Part shown: piece after piece, positions 33,931-42,418 of the stretch | Layout of the letters: every line of letters starts with the position of its first letter | Position numbering within the stretch: the stretch's first letter is position 1 | Source of the DNA: Micromonospora narathiwatensis | GTDB taxonomy: Bacteria > Actinomycetota > Actinomycetes > Mycobacteriales > Micromonosporaceae | Direction of reading: 5' to 3' | Length of the DNA: 64,000 nt | NCBI RefSeq assembly: GCF_900089605.1 | Contig: NZ_LT594324.1 | Location: forward strand, 2,852,001-2,916,000 | Notes under the pieces: generated by a model | The model's database searches: none | Told to the model about the DNA's origin: nothing | The model's input: only the letters and a program-made list of their open reading frames with translations | Made by a program: the position numbers and the translations under genes

Positions 33931-35337
33931 GTGGCGATATTGACCAACCCGGCGACCGGTGCCGTCATCGGCGAGTTGCCGGATACCGACCCCGCGCAGG
34001 TCGCGGAGCGGGTGGCCCGGGCGCGGGGCGCGTTCGAACAGTGGCGGGAGGCCACCCCGGCGGAACGTTCGCGCGTCCTGCTGCGCCTGGCCGACCTCGT
34101 GGAACGGGACGCCGAGGAGCTGAGCCGGCTGGAGGTCGAGGAGACCGGAAAGCCGGTGTCGGTCATGCGCGACGGCGAGCTGCCGTTCGGCGTGGACAAC
34201 CTGCGGTTCTTCGCCGGCGCGGCGCGCTCCCTGGACGGCACGGGCGCGGGCACCCTCTCCGCCGGCTACACGTCGCTGCTGGTACGCCGGCCCGTCGGCG
34301 TCGTCGGCTCGATCGCGCCCTGGAACTTCCCGCTGATCATGGCCGTCTGGAAGATCGCCCCGGCGCTGGCGGCCGGCAACGCGGTGGTCGTCAAGCCCGC
34401 GCCGCAGACACCCCGCACCACCCTGGCGTTGGCGCGACTGGTCGAGGAGGCGGGTGCGCCGGCGGGTCTGGTGCAGGTCGTCACGGGTGGCGCCGACGTG
34501 GGGACGGCCCTGGTCGCGGACCCGGGCGTGGACATGGTCAGCGTCACCGGATCGACCCGGACCGGGCGCGAGGTGATGCGTGGCGCGGTGGCCGGGCTCA
34601 AGCGGGTGCACCTCGAACTCGGCGGCAAGGCGCCGGCGATCGTCTTCGACGACGCGGACCTGTCCGAGATGGCGTTCGGCGTGGCGATGGGCGCGACGTA
34701 CAACTCGGGCCAGGACTGCACGGCCGCCACCCGGGTCTACGTCCAGCGGTCCGTCTACCCGGACGCGGTCGGTGCGCTGGAGGCGGCGCTGGCGAAGGTG
34801 CGTGCCGGTGACCCCTGGTCGGCGGAGACCGACATCGGCCCGCTCATCTCGGCCGACCATCGGGACCGGGTGGCGGGGTTCGTGGCCCGCGCGGCGGCCG
34901 AGGGCGCCACCGTCGCGTTCGGTGGTTCGCCCGCGGAGGGGCCCGGGTTCTTCTTTCCGCCCACCCTGGTCGTCGGCGCCGAGCAACGCAGCGAGATCGT
35001 GCAGGGGGAGGTCTTCGGGCCGGTGGTCGTGGTGCTCGCCGTCGACGACGAGGACGACGCGGTGCGGCTGGCCAACGACAGCCAGTACGGCCTCGCGTCG
35101 TCGGTCTGGACCCGCGACGTCTCGCGGGCGCTGCGGGTCAGCCACCGCCTCGACGTCGGCGTCACCTGGATCAACGACCACCTGCCCATCGCCTCCGAGG
35201 CGCCGCACGGCGGCGTGAAGGGCTCCGGCTTCGGCAAGGACATGAGCCAGGAGGCGGTCGCGGAGTACTCGGTCACCCGGCATCTCATGATCAAGCACGC
35301 GGCGCCGGCCGCCCGCGACTCGTTCCGGCCCGCCTGA
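33931..35337 (+). CDS. NAD(P)-dependent aldehyde dehydrogenase
   Basis: This 468-residue enzyme has the complete aldehyde dehydrogenase fold: NAD-site PWNFPLIM, general base Glu229 in LELGGKAP, and nucleophile Cys263 in NSGQDCTAAT. The sequence resembles aminobutyraldehyde/betaine-aldehyde dehydrogenases, so it may oxidise the aldehyde made by the upstream FAD oxidase to an acid. The GTG start has GAGGAG 6 bp upstream. It is the last gene of the TetR-linked operon. The specific substrate is not determined by sequence alone. Confidence 0.92.
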   Translation: MAILTNPATGAVIGELPDTDPAQVAERVARARGAFEQWREATPAERSRVLLRLADLVERDAEELSRLEVEETGKPVSVMRDGELPFGVDNLRFFAGAARSLDGTGAGTLSAGYTSLLVRRPVGVVGSIAPWNFPLIMAVWKIAPALAAGNAVVVKPAPQTPRTTLALARLVEEAGAPAGLVQVVTGGADVGTALVADPGVDMVSVTGSTRTGREVMRGAVAGLKRVHLELGGKAPAIVFDDADLSEMAFGVAMGATYNSGQDCTAATRVYVQRSVYPDAVGALEAALAKVRAGDPWSAETDIGPLISADHRDRVAGFVARAAAEGATVAFGGSPAEGPGFFFPPTLVVGAEQRSEIVQGEVFGPVVVVLAVDDEDDAVRLANDSQYGLASSVWTRDVSRALRVSHRLDVGVTWINDHLPIASEAPHGGVKGSGFGKDMSQEAVAEYSVTRHLMIKHAAPAARDSFRPA

Positions 35338-35426
35338 CCGCCGTCGGCCGCTCGGGCCCCGGGCCGGATACGGTACCCGCGGCGCGGGTCACCCCCGCCC
35401 GGGTGGTCGAGCGATGGGAGGGCCGG

Positions 35427-36278
35427 ATGCGGCTGCACGTGGGGTGCGCGATGTGGACGCACAAGTCCTGGCAGGGGCGCTTCCTCGCGCACCCGCTGCC
35501 GGCACACGAGCGGCTGCGCGCGTACGCCGGGTGGTGCACCGCGGTCGAGGGGAACACCACCTTCTACGCGACCCCGTCCCGGGAGACGGTGGCGTCGTGG
35601 GCGGGGCAGACCGGCCCCGACTTCCGGTTCGTGCTCAAGCTGCCGAAGGTCGTCACGCACGAACGGCGACTCACCGGCGCCGACGAGGAGCTTCGGGCCT
35701 TTCTGAGCGCGATCGAGCCTCTCGGCCCCCGGGCGCACGCGCTGTGGATCCAGTTGCCGGGCTCGTTCGGCCCCGCCGACGTGCCCGCGCTCGCCCGCTT
35801 CCTGCGCGGGCTGCCCACCGCCCACCGGTACGCCGTGGAGGTCCGCCACCCCGCGTTCTTCGACGATCCCGGGGCGGTGCGGACGTTGGAGGAGATGCTC
35901 GTCAGGGTCGACGCGGAGTGGATACCGTTCGACACCACCGCGTTCTTCCGCACGCCGCCGACCAGCGACGCGGAACGGGAGGCGTGGACCCGGAAGCCGC
36001 GTACGCCGCTGCGCACCCGCGCGCTGACCGAGCGGCCGATCGTCCGGTACCTGGGCCGGGACGACCCCGCGCGGACGGTCGAGGGTTGGCAACCGTGGCT
36101 CGACGTGGTGACCGGCTGGCTGCGCGAGGGCCGTTCGCCGACCGTCTTCCTGCACACCCCGGACAACGCCGACGCGCCCGACCTCGCGCGCCGGTTCCAC
36201 GACGAGGTCCGGGCGCGGCTGCCCGAGGTCGAGCCGCTGCCCGAGCCGACGCCGGTCGGGCCGCAGACCCTGTTCTGA
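35427..36278 (+). CDS. DUF72 family protein
   Basis: This 283-residue protein belongs to the DUF72 (YecE-like) TIM-barrel family of unknown function. Seen are the N-terminal HVGCAMWTHKSWQGRF, the conserved VEGNTTFYATPS and EVRHPAFF, and a C-terminal FLHTPDNADAPDLAR. The ATG at 35427 is chosen over a GTG at 35403 because GGGAGG lies just upstream. It lies 89 bp after the aldehyde dehydrogenase and ends in a hairpin shared with the convergent esterase. No role in the neighbouring pathways can be argued. Confidence 0.88.
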   Translation: MRLHVGCAMWTHKSWQGRFLAHPLPAHERLRAYAGWCTAVEGNTTFYATPSRETVASWAGQTGPDFRFVLKLPKVVTHERRLTGADEELRAFLSAIEPLGPRAHALWIQLPGSFGPADVPALARFLRGLPTAHRYAVEVRHPAFFDDPGAVRTLEEMLVRVDAEWIPFDTTAFFRTPPTSDAEREAWTRKPRTPLRTRALTERPIVRYLGRDDPARTVEGWQPWLDVVTGWLREGRSPTVFLHTPDNADAPDLARRFHDEVRARLPEVEPLPEPTPVGPQTLF

Positions 36279-36317
36279 GGCCCGGTGCGGAGGCTCGCCG
36301 CCCCGCACCGGGCCTCA
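36276..36317. terminator. Bidirectional hairpin terminator
   Basis: TGAGGCCCGGTGCGG (36276-36290) and its exact complement at 36303-36317 form a 15-bp stem with a 12-nt loop between convergent genes; the left arm contains the DUF72 stop codon. There is no T-run, as is common in actinomycetes. Confidence 0.75.
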
Positions 36318-36322
36318 GCGGG

Positions 36323-37981
36323 CTATCTGGCGGTGCAGGTGGGGGTCTGCCCCGGGGCGGTGCCGGTGCCCTGGAAGCCGAACTCGGTCGACTGGCCGGG
36401 CGCGATGGAGCCGTTGTAGCTGACGTTGGTGAACTGGACCGTGCCGGTGCTCCCGCTGGCGGTGGCGTTCCAGGTGTTGGTGACGCTGCTGCCTGACGGC
36501 AGGGTCACGCCGACGGTCCAGCCGTTGACCGGCGAGGAGCCGGCGGTGACCCGCACCGTGGTGGTGAAGCCACCCACCCATTGGTTGTTCGTCACCGACG
36601 CCGAGCAGCCACCGGTCGGCGGGTTGGTCGTCGGCGGCGCGGTGGTGGGCGGCGCGGTGGTGGGCGGGGTGGTCGTGGGCGGCGCGGTGGTGGGCGGCGG
36701 CGTGGTCGGGCCGCCGTCGGAGAGGGTCGGCGTCTGCCAGTCGCGCCAGTCGGCGAGGTTGCCGGCCTTCTTGCTGGCGATCCTGATCGTGCCCGGGTCG
36801 TTGCCCGTCCTGGTCAGGAACTTCTTGATGAACTTCTGCAGGGGGTCGCGCCACTCGGACCGGACCGCGCAGTGGGTGCCGTCCTGGATGTCGGACCAGT
36901 AGGTGATGTTGTCGCCCGCGCCGAGCGCCTTGTAGACCTCGGCGCCGCCGAGCGCGGCGACGCTGCCGGACCTGGCGGCCAGCCAGTCGATGTGGGGGTT
37001 CTCCATGATGAGCAGCCCGCGCGGGGCGACCATGGCCACCATCTCGTGGGTGTCCACCGGCAGCGTGTTCGGGTTGCCGGTGAAGGAGTTGAACGCGTCA
37101 CCCAGCCACGGCTGCTCGCCGTAGGCGCTGCTCAGCGGCTGCGATCCCGACTCCCCGGGGGTGCCGCGGAAGATCGGAGCCCCACCGCTGCCCGACTCGA
37201 TCGGCATGGTCAGCGCGATGCGCTGGTCGAACGCACCGGTCACGAAGGTGCCCTTGCCGTATCGCGAGCATCCCGTGACGCCGGTCGCGTCCGCCTTGAG
37301 GATGTTGCCGCCCGACTGCTCGATGACGTCGATGATGCGGCTCACCCCCCAGGCCCAGGCCATCAGCAGACCGGTGCTGCTCGTCGCGCCGTAGATGCTG
37401 TAGAACGCGCCCTGCTTGTTGTTCCGTGGCGTGCCCTCCTTCCCGACGGAGAGGGGGTCGTAGCTGATGACGGCGGCACCGGCGGCCTTGATGGTCGCCG
37501 TGTCCGCGCCGAGTCCGCCGAGGACGACGACGGCCGGGAAGGGCCCGGTGCCGCTCGGCAGTTCGACCCGCGTCGAGAAGCTGGAACTCCTGCCCTGGTC
37601 GGTCACGTTCACCGTGATGTTGGTGGCCGAGACCGTACCCGTGACGGTCGCGGGCTTCCGGGGTTTCCTGCCGTAGACGTACCGCTCCGCCAGGTCCTTG
37701 ATCTCCGCCCGCCGGCACCGCCAGTCCGACCTGGTGGTGATCCGCGTACCGTTGATCTTCTTGAAGGGATCGGGAAGCTTGGCGTTGGCCGTCAAAGAGC
37801 CAGGGTCGGGCACCGCGCAGTCGGCCCCCTCGTCCTCGACGGGCGCGGCGGCCGCGAGGACGCCGGCGGCGGCGGTCGTGGTTCTCGCTACTACCGTCAC
37901 CGTTCCGGTGACCGCGAGCGCCGCCGCCGCCAGCACGACGACCGCCGAACGGGTCCTGGAGCGGCCCGAGCCGATGATCAC
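36323..37981 (-). CDS. Secreted glucuronoyl esterase (CE15) with CBM2
   Basis: This 552-residue protein should cleave ester bonds between 4-O-methylglucuronic acid of xylan and lignin outside the cell. It has an N-terminal signal (about 1-40), a CE15 catalytic domain (about 55-415) with nucleophile Ser239 in GCSRYGKG, Glu262 in PIESGSGG and His370 in DGTHCA, a Pro-Thr linker (425-457) and a CBM2 (458-552) with terminal Cys residues that binds crystalline polysaccharide. The GTG start at 37981 has GGAGA 7-8 bp upstream. A CCGRAA-n-TTYCGG box lies about 110 bp upstream, suggesting co-regulation with the xylan genes. It fits the downstream GH67 alpha-glucuronidase, which processes the released glucurono-oligosaccharides. 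Confidence 0.93.
   Translation of the reverse strand: MIIGSGRSRTRSAVVVLAAAALAVTGTVTVVARTTTAAAGVLAAAAPVEDEGADCAVPDPGSLTANAKLPDPFKKINGTRITTRSDWRCRRAEIKDLAERYVYGRKPRKPATVTGTVSATNITVNVTDQGRSSSFSTRVELPSGTGPFPAVVVLGGLGADTATIKAAGAAVISYDPLSVGKEGTPRNNKQGAFYSIYGATSSTGLLMAWAWGVSRIIDVIEQSGGNILKADATGVTGCSRYGKGTFVTGAFDQRIALTMPIESGSGGAPIFRGTPGESGSQPLSSAYGEQPWLGDAFNSFTGNPNTLPVDTHEMVAMVAPRGLLIMENPHIDWLAARSGSVAALGGAEVYKALGAGDNITYWSDIQDGTHCAVRSEWRDPLQKFIKKFLTRTGNDPGTIRIASKKAGNLADWRDWQTPTLSDGGPTTPPPTTAPPTTTPPTTAPPTTAPPTTNPPTGGCSASVTNNQWVGGFTTTVRVTAGSSPVNGWTVGVTLPSGSSVTNTWNATASGSTGTVQFTNVSYNGSIAPGQSTEFGFQGTGTAPGQTPTCTAR
36603..36716 (-). repeat. Pro-Thr linker repeats in the glucuronoyl esterase
   Basis: Imperfect 12-18 bp units (GGCGGCGCGGTGGTG on the plus strand) encode a run of PPTT(A/T) between catalytic domain and CBM2. 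This is an ordinary glycosidase linker. Confidence 0.8.
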
Positions 37982-38088
37982 TACGGCTCTCCTTCCGGTT
38001 GGGGTGATGGACGGGATCGTGATCGATGATCACAGATGTCCAGGTACGCCCCAGGGTCGAGCAAGACACCGCTGCGGGTCAACGACTT

Positions 38089-38102
38089 CCGGAAATTTTC
38101 GG
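38089..38102. promoter_or_regulatory. Xylan-regulon box (CCGGAAATTTTCGG)
   Basis: A 14-bp near-palindrome of the CCGRAA-n-TTYCGG type, 108 bp upstream of the glucuronoyl esterase start. Half-sites match those at 41296, 59508, 59627 and 62723; the centre here is one base longer. Confidence 0.6.
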
Positions 38103-38287
38103 CATTCTCGCCGTAATCGTTTCGTCATCGGAAGAGGTCGCCGCAATCGGCTGCCACGGACGCGTTGCGGCTCGGCGTGTGGCCAAGGCGCTTCACCTGC
38201 CGGCACCGGGCAAACCGCGCCGTGCCGGCGGCACCCGACGACACGGGGGCGCGCCGACCCGACCTACGCCGACGATCGGCGGCGGTT

Positions 38288-38300
38288 CCGAAACTTCCGA
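38288..38300. promoter_or_regulatory. Weak xylan-regulon-like box
   Basis: CCGAAACTTCCGA matches the left half of the recurrent box, but the right half is degenerate; it also reads as a TTCCGA direct repeat. Low confidence. Confidence 0.25.
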
Positions 38301-38370
38301 GGGCCAGGGCCGTCATCGACCCGATCCGATCGCTCGCCGCCCGGCGGCCACCCGGCCCGCCCCGGCACGC

Positions 38371-39747
38371 TCAGCGCAGCAGTTCGCCGAGCGCGTCGGC
38401 GAAGACCTCGTGGTGCCGGGCGACGTCCTCGACGGTGGTCTGCGGGCACATCAGGGCCATGTTGTGGAACGGCGTCATCAGGACGCCCCGGTTGATCAGG
38501 TAGACGTGCAGGTAGTCCTCCAGGCCCGGGTCGGCGCAGCCGGCCGACTCGGTGCCGGTGCGGGGCGCCGGAGCGGCGAAGCGGTACTCCACCCGCGCGC
38601 CGAGCTGGCTCACCGACCAGGGCAGCGCGCACCCGTCGATGATCTTGCGGATACCGTCGGCGAAGACGGTCGCCACGTCGATCATGCCGGCGAACGCGTC
38701 GTCGGTGAGCACCTCCCGCAGGGTGGCCGCAGTGGCCGCGATCGAGACCGGGTTACCGGCGAGCGTGCCGCCCACCCCGCCCATGTCGACCAGGTCGAGG
38801 TCCGGCCGTCCGGTCAACGCGGCGGCGAGTTCGGCGGAGAGGCCGTACGCGCCGACCGGGACGCCGCCGCCGATGGCCTTGCCGATCGTGACCACGTCCG
38901 GCGCCAGGCCCCAGGCTGCCGTCGCCCCGCCCGGGCCGGCGGAGAACGTGTGCGTCTCGTCGTTGATCAGGTAGGTGCCGTGCTGCCGGGTCAGCGCCCG
39001 GACCCCGTCGAGGTAACCGGGCTCGGGCAGCACGATGCCGATGTTGGTCAGCGCCGGCTCCATCAGCACCGCGGCGACGTCGCCGTGTGCGAGTTCGCGG
39101 GCCAGCCCGTCGAGATCGTTGAACTCGGCGACCCGGCTGGTGACGGTCACGTCGCAGGGGGCGCCGACGTTGCCCTCGCGGCTGCGCGGACGCCCGTCCG
39201 GCCCGACCACGATCAGTGACTCGTCCACGGAGCCGTGGTAGCAGTAGCTGTTGACCAGGATGCGCGGACGGCCGGTGACGGCCCGCAGCAGCCGGATCGC
39301 CCACCGGTTGGCGTCGGTGGCGGTCAGGGTGAAGCTCCAGGCGGGGAGCCCGAAGCGGCGGCTGAGTTCGGCGCCGACCGTCGCCGCCTCCTCGGTGGGC
39401 AGCATCGTGCTCGCCCCGCCCAGCTCGGCCAGTCGCCGGGTGACCGCGGCGACGACCGGTGCCGGCGAGTGGCCGGCCATCGCCCCGGTGTCGCCGAGGC
39501 AGAAGTCGACGTAGTCGTTTCCGTCGATGTCGGTGAGCCGAGCCCCGCGGGCCCGCTCCACGTACACCGGGAAGCCGGCCGCGTTCTTGTTCATCCAGGT
39601 CATCGGCACCTTGCCGAACAGGTGCTCGGCGCGGTCGTACGCGGCGGCCGACCGGGGGTGCCGGGCGACGAACGCGGCCCGCTCCCGCTCCAGCAGCCTG
39701 CCGAGGCGTTCGCGGTCGACCCCGCCAGCTTCGAAATCCGTAGGCAT
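38371..39747 (-). CDS. Class III PLP-dependent aminotransferase (HemL-like)
   Basis: This 458-residue enzyme belongs to the glutamate-1-semialdehyde aminomutase/omega-aminotransferase group. The PLP Lys is Lys290 in VTIGKAIGGG, and Asp263 in INDETHTF should contact the cofactor. The N-terminal region carries DIDGNDYVDFCLGDTGAMAGH, typical of HemL-like proteins, but the extended N-terminus and the absence of other haem genes argue against a haem role. It probably acts on an amine or amino acid such as a beta- or omega-amino acid; I cannot name the substrate. It lies between two xylan esterase genes with its own spacing (134 bp upstream gap), so pathway membership is unclear. Confidence 0.85.
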   Translation of the reverse strand: MPTDFEAGGVDRERLGRLLERERAAFVARHPRSAAAYDRAEHLFGKVPMTWMNKNAAGFPVYVERARGARLTDIDGNDYVDFCLGDTGAMAGHSPAPVVAAVTRRLAELGGASTMLPTEEAATVGAELSRRFGLPAWSFTLTATDANRWAIRLLRAVTGRPRILVNSYCYHGSVDESLIVVGPDGRPRSREGNVGAPCDVTVTSRVAEFNDLDGLARELAHGDVAAVLMEPALTNIGIVLPEPGYLDGVRALTRQHGTYLINDETHTFSAGPGGATAAWGLAPDVVTIGKAIGGGVPVGAYGLSAELAAALTGRPDLDLVDMGGVGGTLAGNPVSIAATAATLREVLTDDAFAGMIDVATVFADGIRKIIDGCALPWSVSQLGARVEYRFAAPAPRTGTESAGCADPGLEDYLHVYLINRGVLMTPFHNMALMCPQTTVEDVARHHEVFADALGELLR

Positions 39748-39881
39748 CGGGCGACGGTACCAACGAAGTAGTCATCCAACCAGTGGCCGCGCGACTGATT
39801 CCCGCCCTCGACGCCGGGCGGACCGCCTCCGCAACCTCATCGCGCGCCGGCGCGGCAGAGGGACCAGGCCCGCGCGGGTGG

Positions 39882-40946
39882 CTACGGCCGGCCGGCCACC
39901 GGCTCGACCGACCGACCGATCGGCCCGGGTACGCCCGGCCGATCGACCCGTCCGGGCTCCGGCAGCACCGACGCGAGCCACCGCAACTGGCGCCGCACGT
40001 GCAGGGCCTCCCCGCCCTCGTGCTGGTTGAACGGATAGACGTGCAGCTCCCGCGCCGGTGGCGTCGGCCGACCGTTGGCGGCGCCGTACTGGTTGTGGGC
40101 GGCGAAGCCCGTGCTCGGCGGGCACACGTTGTCGCGCAGGCCGATCCCGAAGTGCGCCGGGGCGGTGGCCCGGCGAGCGAACGTGACACCGTCGACGTAG
40201 GACAGGGTCCGCCGGACCGCCCCCTCCGCCTCCCGGTTGACCGCCAGGTAGCGCACGATCTCGCCGTACGGGGCGGCGTCGGTGATCTCGATGGCTCGCT
40301 GGATGTGGCAGAGGAACGGGGCCGTGGTGAGGACCGCGGCGAGGTCGGGCACCAGCCCCGCCACGGCGAGAGCGAGACCGCCGCCCTGGCTGTTGCCGGC
40401 CGCGACGACCCGGGCGGGGTCGACGCCGGGCAGGGCACGCGCCGCCTGGACCGCCCGCACGGCGTCGGTGATGAGCCGACGGTAGTGGTAGTCGTGGGGC
40501 GACAGGATGCCCCAGGTCGCCGGCCAGGGACCGCCGGCGGCCCCCTGCCCCGGGTCGGGAGTGTCCCCGCCGCCGTGCTGGCCGGCCTGTCCCCGGCAGT
40601 CCATCAGCAGGTGCGCGTAGCCGGCCACCGGCCAGGTCAGGCGCTCGTGCGGCAGGCCGCGTCCGCGCCCGTAACCGGTGAACTCCACCACTGTGGCCAG
40701 CGGTTCGTCCACTCCGGCCGGACGGGTGTACCAGGCCCGGACCGGATCGCCGCCGTAGCCGGAGAAGGTGACGTCCCAGGAGTCGACCAGGCGCAGGTCG
40801 GTCGGCTCCGGCCGCACGTCGAGCAGGATCGGCCGGTTGGCGGCCTCCGCGAGCGTCGTACGCCAGAACGCGTCGAAGTCGGTCGGCTCGGCGACCACCG
40901 GCGCGTACCGGCGCAACTCGTCGAGGGGCAGGTCGAACAGGGGCAT
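39882..40946 (-). CDS. CE7 acetyl xylan esterase
   Basis: This 354-residue alpha/beta hydrolase belongs to the CE7 acetyl xylan esterase/cephalosporin-C deacetylase family. Seen are GNSQGGG with nucleophile Ser186, Asp272 in GLRDNVCPPST and His309 in NQHEGG, plus the family RGQ motif at 118-120. It has no signal peptide, so it should deacetylate imported xylo-oligosaccharides in the cytoplasm. The ATG at 40946 with GAGGAG directly upstream is chosen over an open extension to 41099 that is Pro/Arg-rich and unlike the family N-terminus. It is divergent from the sugar ABC operon, and a regulatory box lies 160 bp upstream. Confidence 0.92.
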   Translation of the reverse strand: MPLFDLPLDELRRYAPVVAEPTDFDAFWRTTLAEAANRPILLDVRPEPTDLRLVDSWDVTFSGYGGDPVRAWYTRPAGVDEPLATVVEFTGYGRGRGLPHERLTWPVAGYAHLLMDCRGQAGQHGGGDTPDPGQGAAGGPWPATWGILSPHDYHYRRLITDAVRAVQAARALPGVDPARVVAAGNSQGGGLALAVAGLVPDLAAVLTTAPFLCHIQRAIEITDAAPYGEIVRYLAVNREAEGAVRRTLSYVDGVTFARRATAPAHFGIGLRDNVCPPSTGFAAHNQYGAANGRPTPPARELHVYPFNQHEGGEALHVRRQLRWLASVLPEPGRVDRPGVPGPIGRSVEPVAGRP

Positions 40947-41105
40947 GGCTCCTCGCGGGGTCGGCGCGGCGGGCGGCGGGCGGCGGGTCGGTGACACGGC
41001 GACTGGTGGGTCATACGGCGCGACGCCCCGCCCGGCACCACCCACGATCACGGCGGGGTCGGGAACGCGCCCGCCGACGACCGTCGCGGATGCCTGCAAG
41101 AGCGT

Positions 41106-41118
41106 CCGGAAGTTTCGC
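41106..41118. promoter_or_regulatory. Xylan-regulon box (CCGGAAGTTTCGC)
   Basis: A 12/13 match to CCGRAA-n-TTYCGG, 160 bp upstream of the CE7 esterase start and about 250 bp upstream of the ABC operon. It probably serves the leftward gene. Confidence 0.6.
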
Positions 41119-41242
41119 CGAACCGTATCACGTTTGCCGTCGGGCCTACGCCCTCGCGAGGGCCGCCACGGTCGACAAGGGAATTCATCTTCGTCAGTGG
41201 CGCCTGCCGTAACAACCCTTCGTAACCTTCACTTGGTGGCCC

Positions 41243-41272
41243 TTGACACATTCACGCCGACACCCCTAGGTT
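41243..41272 (+). promoter_or_regulatory. Promoter of the xylo-oligosaccharide ABC/GH operon
   Basis: A perfect TTGACA (41243-41248) and TAGGTT (41267-41272) are separated by 18 bp. The expected start point lies about 15-20 bp before the perfect box at 41296-41308, a good position for repression. Confidence 0.6.
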
Positions 41273-41295
41273 GCCGAAAAAGTACCGTCGCGCCG

Positions 41296-41308
41296 CCGAA
41301 AGTTTCGG
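41296..41308. promoter_or_regulatory. Perfect xylan-regulon operator (CCGAAAGTTTCGG)
   Basis: A perfect 13-bp palindrome with a single central base, just downstream of the predicted promoter of the ABC/GH39/GH42/GH67 operon. CGAAA-n-TTTCG elements have been described upstream of Streptomyces xylanase genes, which supports a role in xylan control. Confidence 0.75.
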
Positions 41309-41369
41309 TGGCCGATACCGTGCGGACCGGGTGGCATACGGATTGCCCGGGTCGGTCGAGGGGGTCCAC

Positions 41370-41432
41370 GTGAACAGCAGATTGCCCGACGACGGTCGTT
41401 CGACCAGCCGGGCCGAAGCGCGCCGACCATGA
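41370..41432 (+). CDS. Possible 20-residue leader ORF coupled to the permease
   Basis: A GTG at 41370, preceded by GAGGGGG at a good distance, opens a 20-codon frame (VNSRLPDDGRSTSRAEARRP). Its TGA overlaps the permease ATG as ATGA. The permease itself has no clear ribosome site, so translation may depend on reading this small frame. The peptide resembles nothing I know. It could be a coupling leader rather than a functional product. Confidence 0.35.
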   Translation: MNSRLPDDGRSTSRAEARRP

Positions 41433-42418
41433 CCACGTCGGACACGGTGAGCCCGGTCGCGGGGCCGGAGAGCCCGCCCGGGCCAGCCAGCGGTACGCGC
41501 CGCCGACGCGCCGGTCGGCGTACCTGGCGGCAGGCGCTGCGGCGGGACTGGCAGCTCTACTCCCTGGCGATCCTGCCGCTGCTGTTCTTCCTGATCTTCC
41601 GCTACCTGCCGATGCTGGGCAACGTGATCGCCTTCCGGCGGTTCCAGCCCGGCGGGAGCGTCTTCGGCGAGCGCTGGGTGGGCCTGCGGTACCTGCGCAT
41701 GTTCCTGAGCGACCCGACGTTCTGGGACGTGTTCACCAACACGCTGGTGCTGGGCGCGCTGACCCTGTTGTTCTGTTTCCCGCTGCCGATCGTCCTGGCG
41801 TTGCTGCTCAACGAGTTGCGCAGCCGCCGGCTCAAGCGGTTCGTCCAGTCGGTGTCCTACCTGCCGCACTTCCTGTCCATCGTGATCGTGGCGGCGATGG
41901 TCATGCAGCTGGTGTCCGTCGACGGGGCGGTGAACCAGTTCGTCCGCGCCCTCGGGGGCGAGGCGGTGCCGTTCCTGCAACAGGCCGGTTGGTTCCGGAC
42001 GATCTACGTCTCCTCCGAGGTCTGGCAGACCGTCGGCTGGGGCACCATCCTCTACCTCGCCGCGCTGACCGCCGTCGACGAGGACCTGTACGAGGCGGCC
42101 CGCATCGACGGCGCCAACCGGTGGCGGCAGACGTGGCACGTGACGCTGCCCGGGATCCGGCCGACGATGGTCACGCTGCTGATCCTCAACATCGGCACGT
42201 TCATGGCGGTCGGCTTCGAGAAGATCCTGCTGCTGTACAACCCGCTGACCTACCCGACGGCCGACGTGATCTCCACCTACCTGTTCCGGGTCGGCATCGT
42301 CTCCAGCAACTTCAGCTACGCGGCGGCGATCGGCCTGTTCGAGTCCGTGATCGGGCTGACGCTGGTGCTGTCGGCGAACGCGATCTCCCGGCGCACGGTG
42401 GGGACGAGCCTGTGGTGA
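41429..42418 (+). CDS. LplB-type sugar ABC transporter permease
   Basis: This 329-residue membrane protein is of the LplB/YtcO type, used for complex oligosaccharides. A Pro/Arg-rich N-terminus (about 1-45) precedes six hydrophobic segments, starting LYSLAILPLLFFLIFRYLP, and the EAA loop YEAARIDGANRWRQTWHVTLPGI. It begins an operon of seven genes with repeated 4-bp overlaps. The operator and promoter lie 120-190 bp upstream. Co-transcription with GH39 and GH67 points to glucurono-xylo-oligosaccharides as substrate, which is an inference. Confidence 0.93.
   Translation: MTTSDTVSPVAGPESPPGPASGTRRRRAGRRTWRQALRRDWQLYSLAILPLLFFLIFRYLPMLGNVIAFRRFQPGGSVFGERWVGLRYLRMFLSDPTFWDVFTNTLVLGALTLLFCFPLPIVLALLLNELRSRRLKRFVQSVSYLPHFLSIVIVAAMVMQLVSVDGAVNQFVRALGGEAVPFLQQAGWFRTIYVSSEVWQTVGWGTILYLAALTAVDEDLYEAARIDGANRWRQTWHVTLPGIRPTMVTLLILNIGTFMAVGFEKILLLYNPLTYPTADVISTYLFRVGIVSSNFSYAAAIGLFESVIGLTLVLSANAISRRTVGTSLW

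Larger units (their letters stand above)
37982..38370. other. Intergenic region upstream of CE15
   Basis: This stretch of about 390 bp lies between the CE15 start and the end of the aminotransferase. It carries a clear regulatory box (38089-38102) and a weaker relative (38288-38300). No convincing gene is seen. Confidence 0.6.
40947..41369. other. Divergent regulatory region between CE7 and the sugar ABC operon
   Basis: This stretch of about 420 bp holds two regulatory boxes and a good rightward promoter. No gene is called. Confidence 0.65.

Noticed and set aside
36603..36716. GC-rich repeats as a non-coding repeat element
   Set aside because: They encode the Pro-Thr linker of the glucuronoyl esterase in frame.
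40947..41099. N-terminal extension of the CE7 esterase
   Set aside because: The extension is Pro/Arg/Gly-rich, lacks a signal peptide and is not part of the CE7 fold; ATG 40946 has GAGGAG directly upstream.
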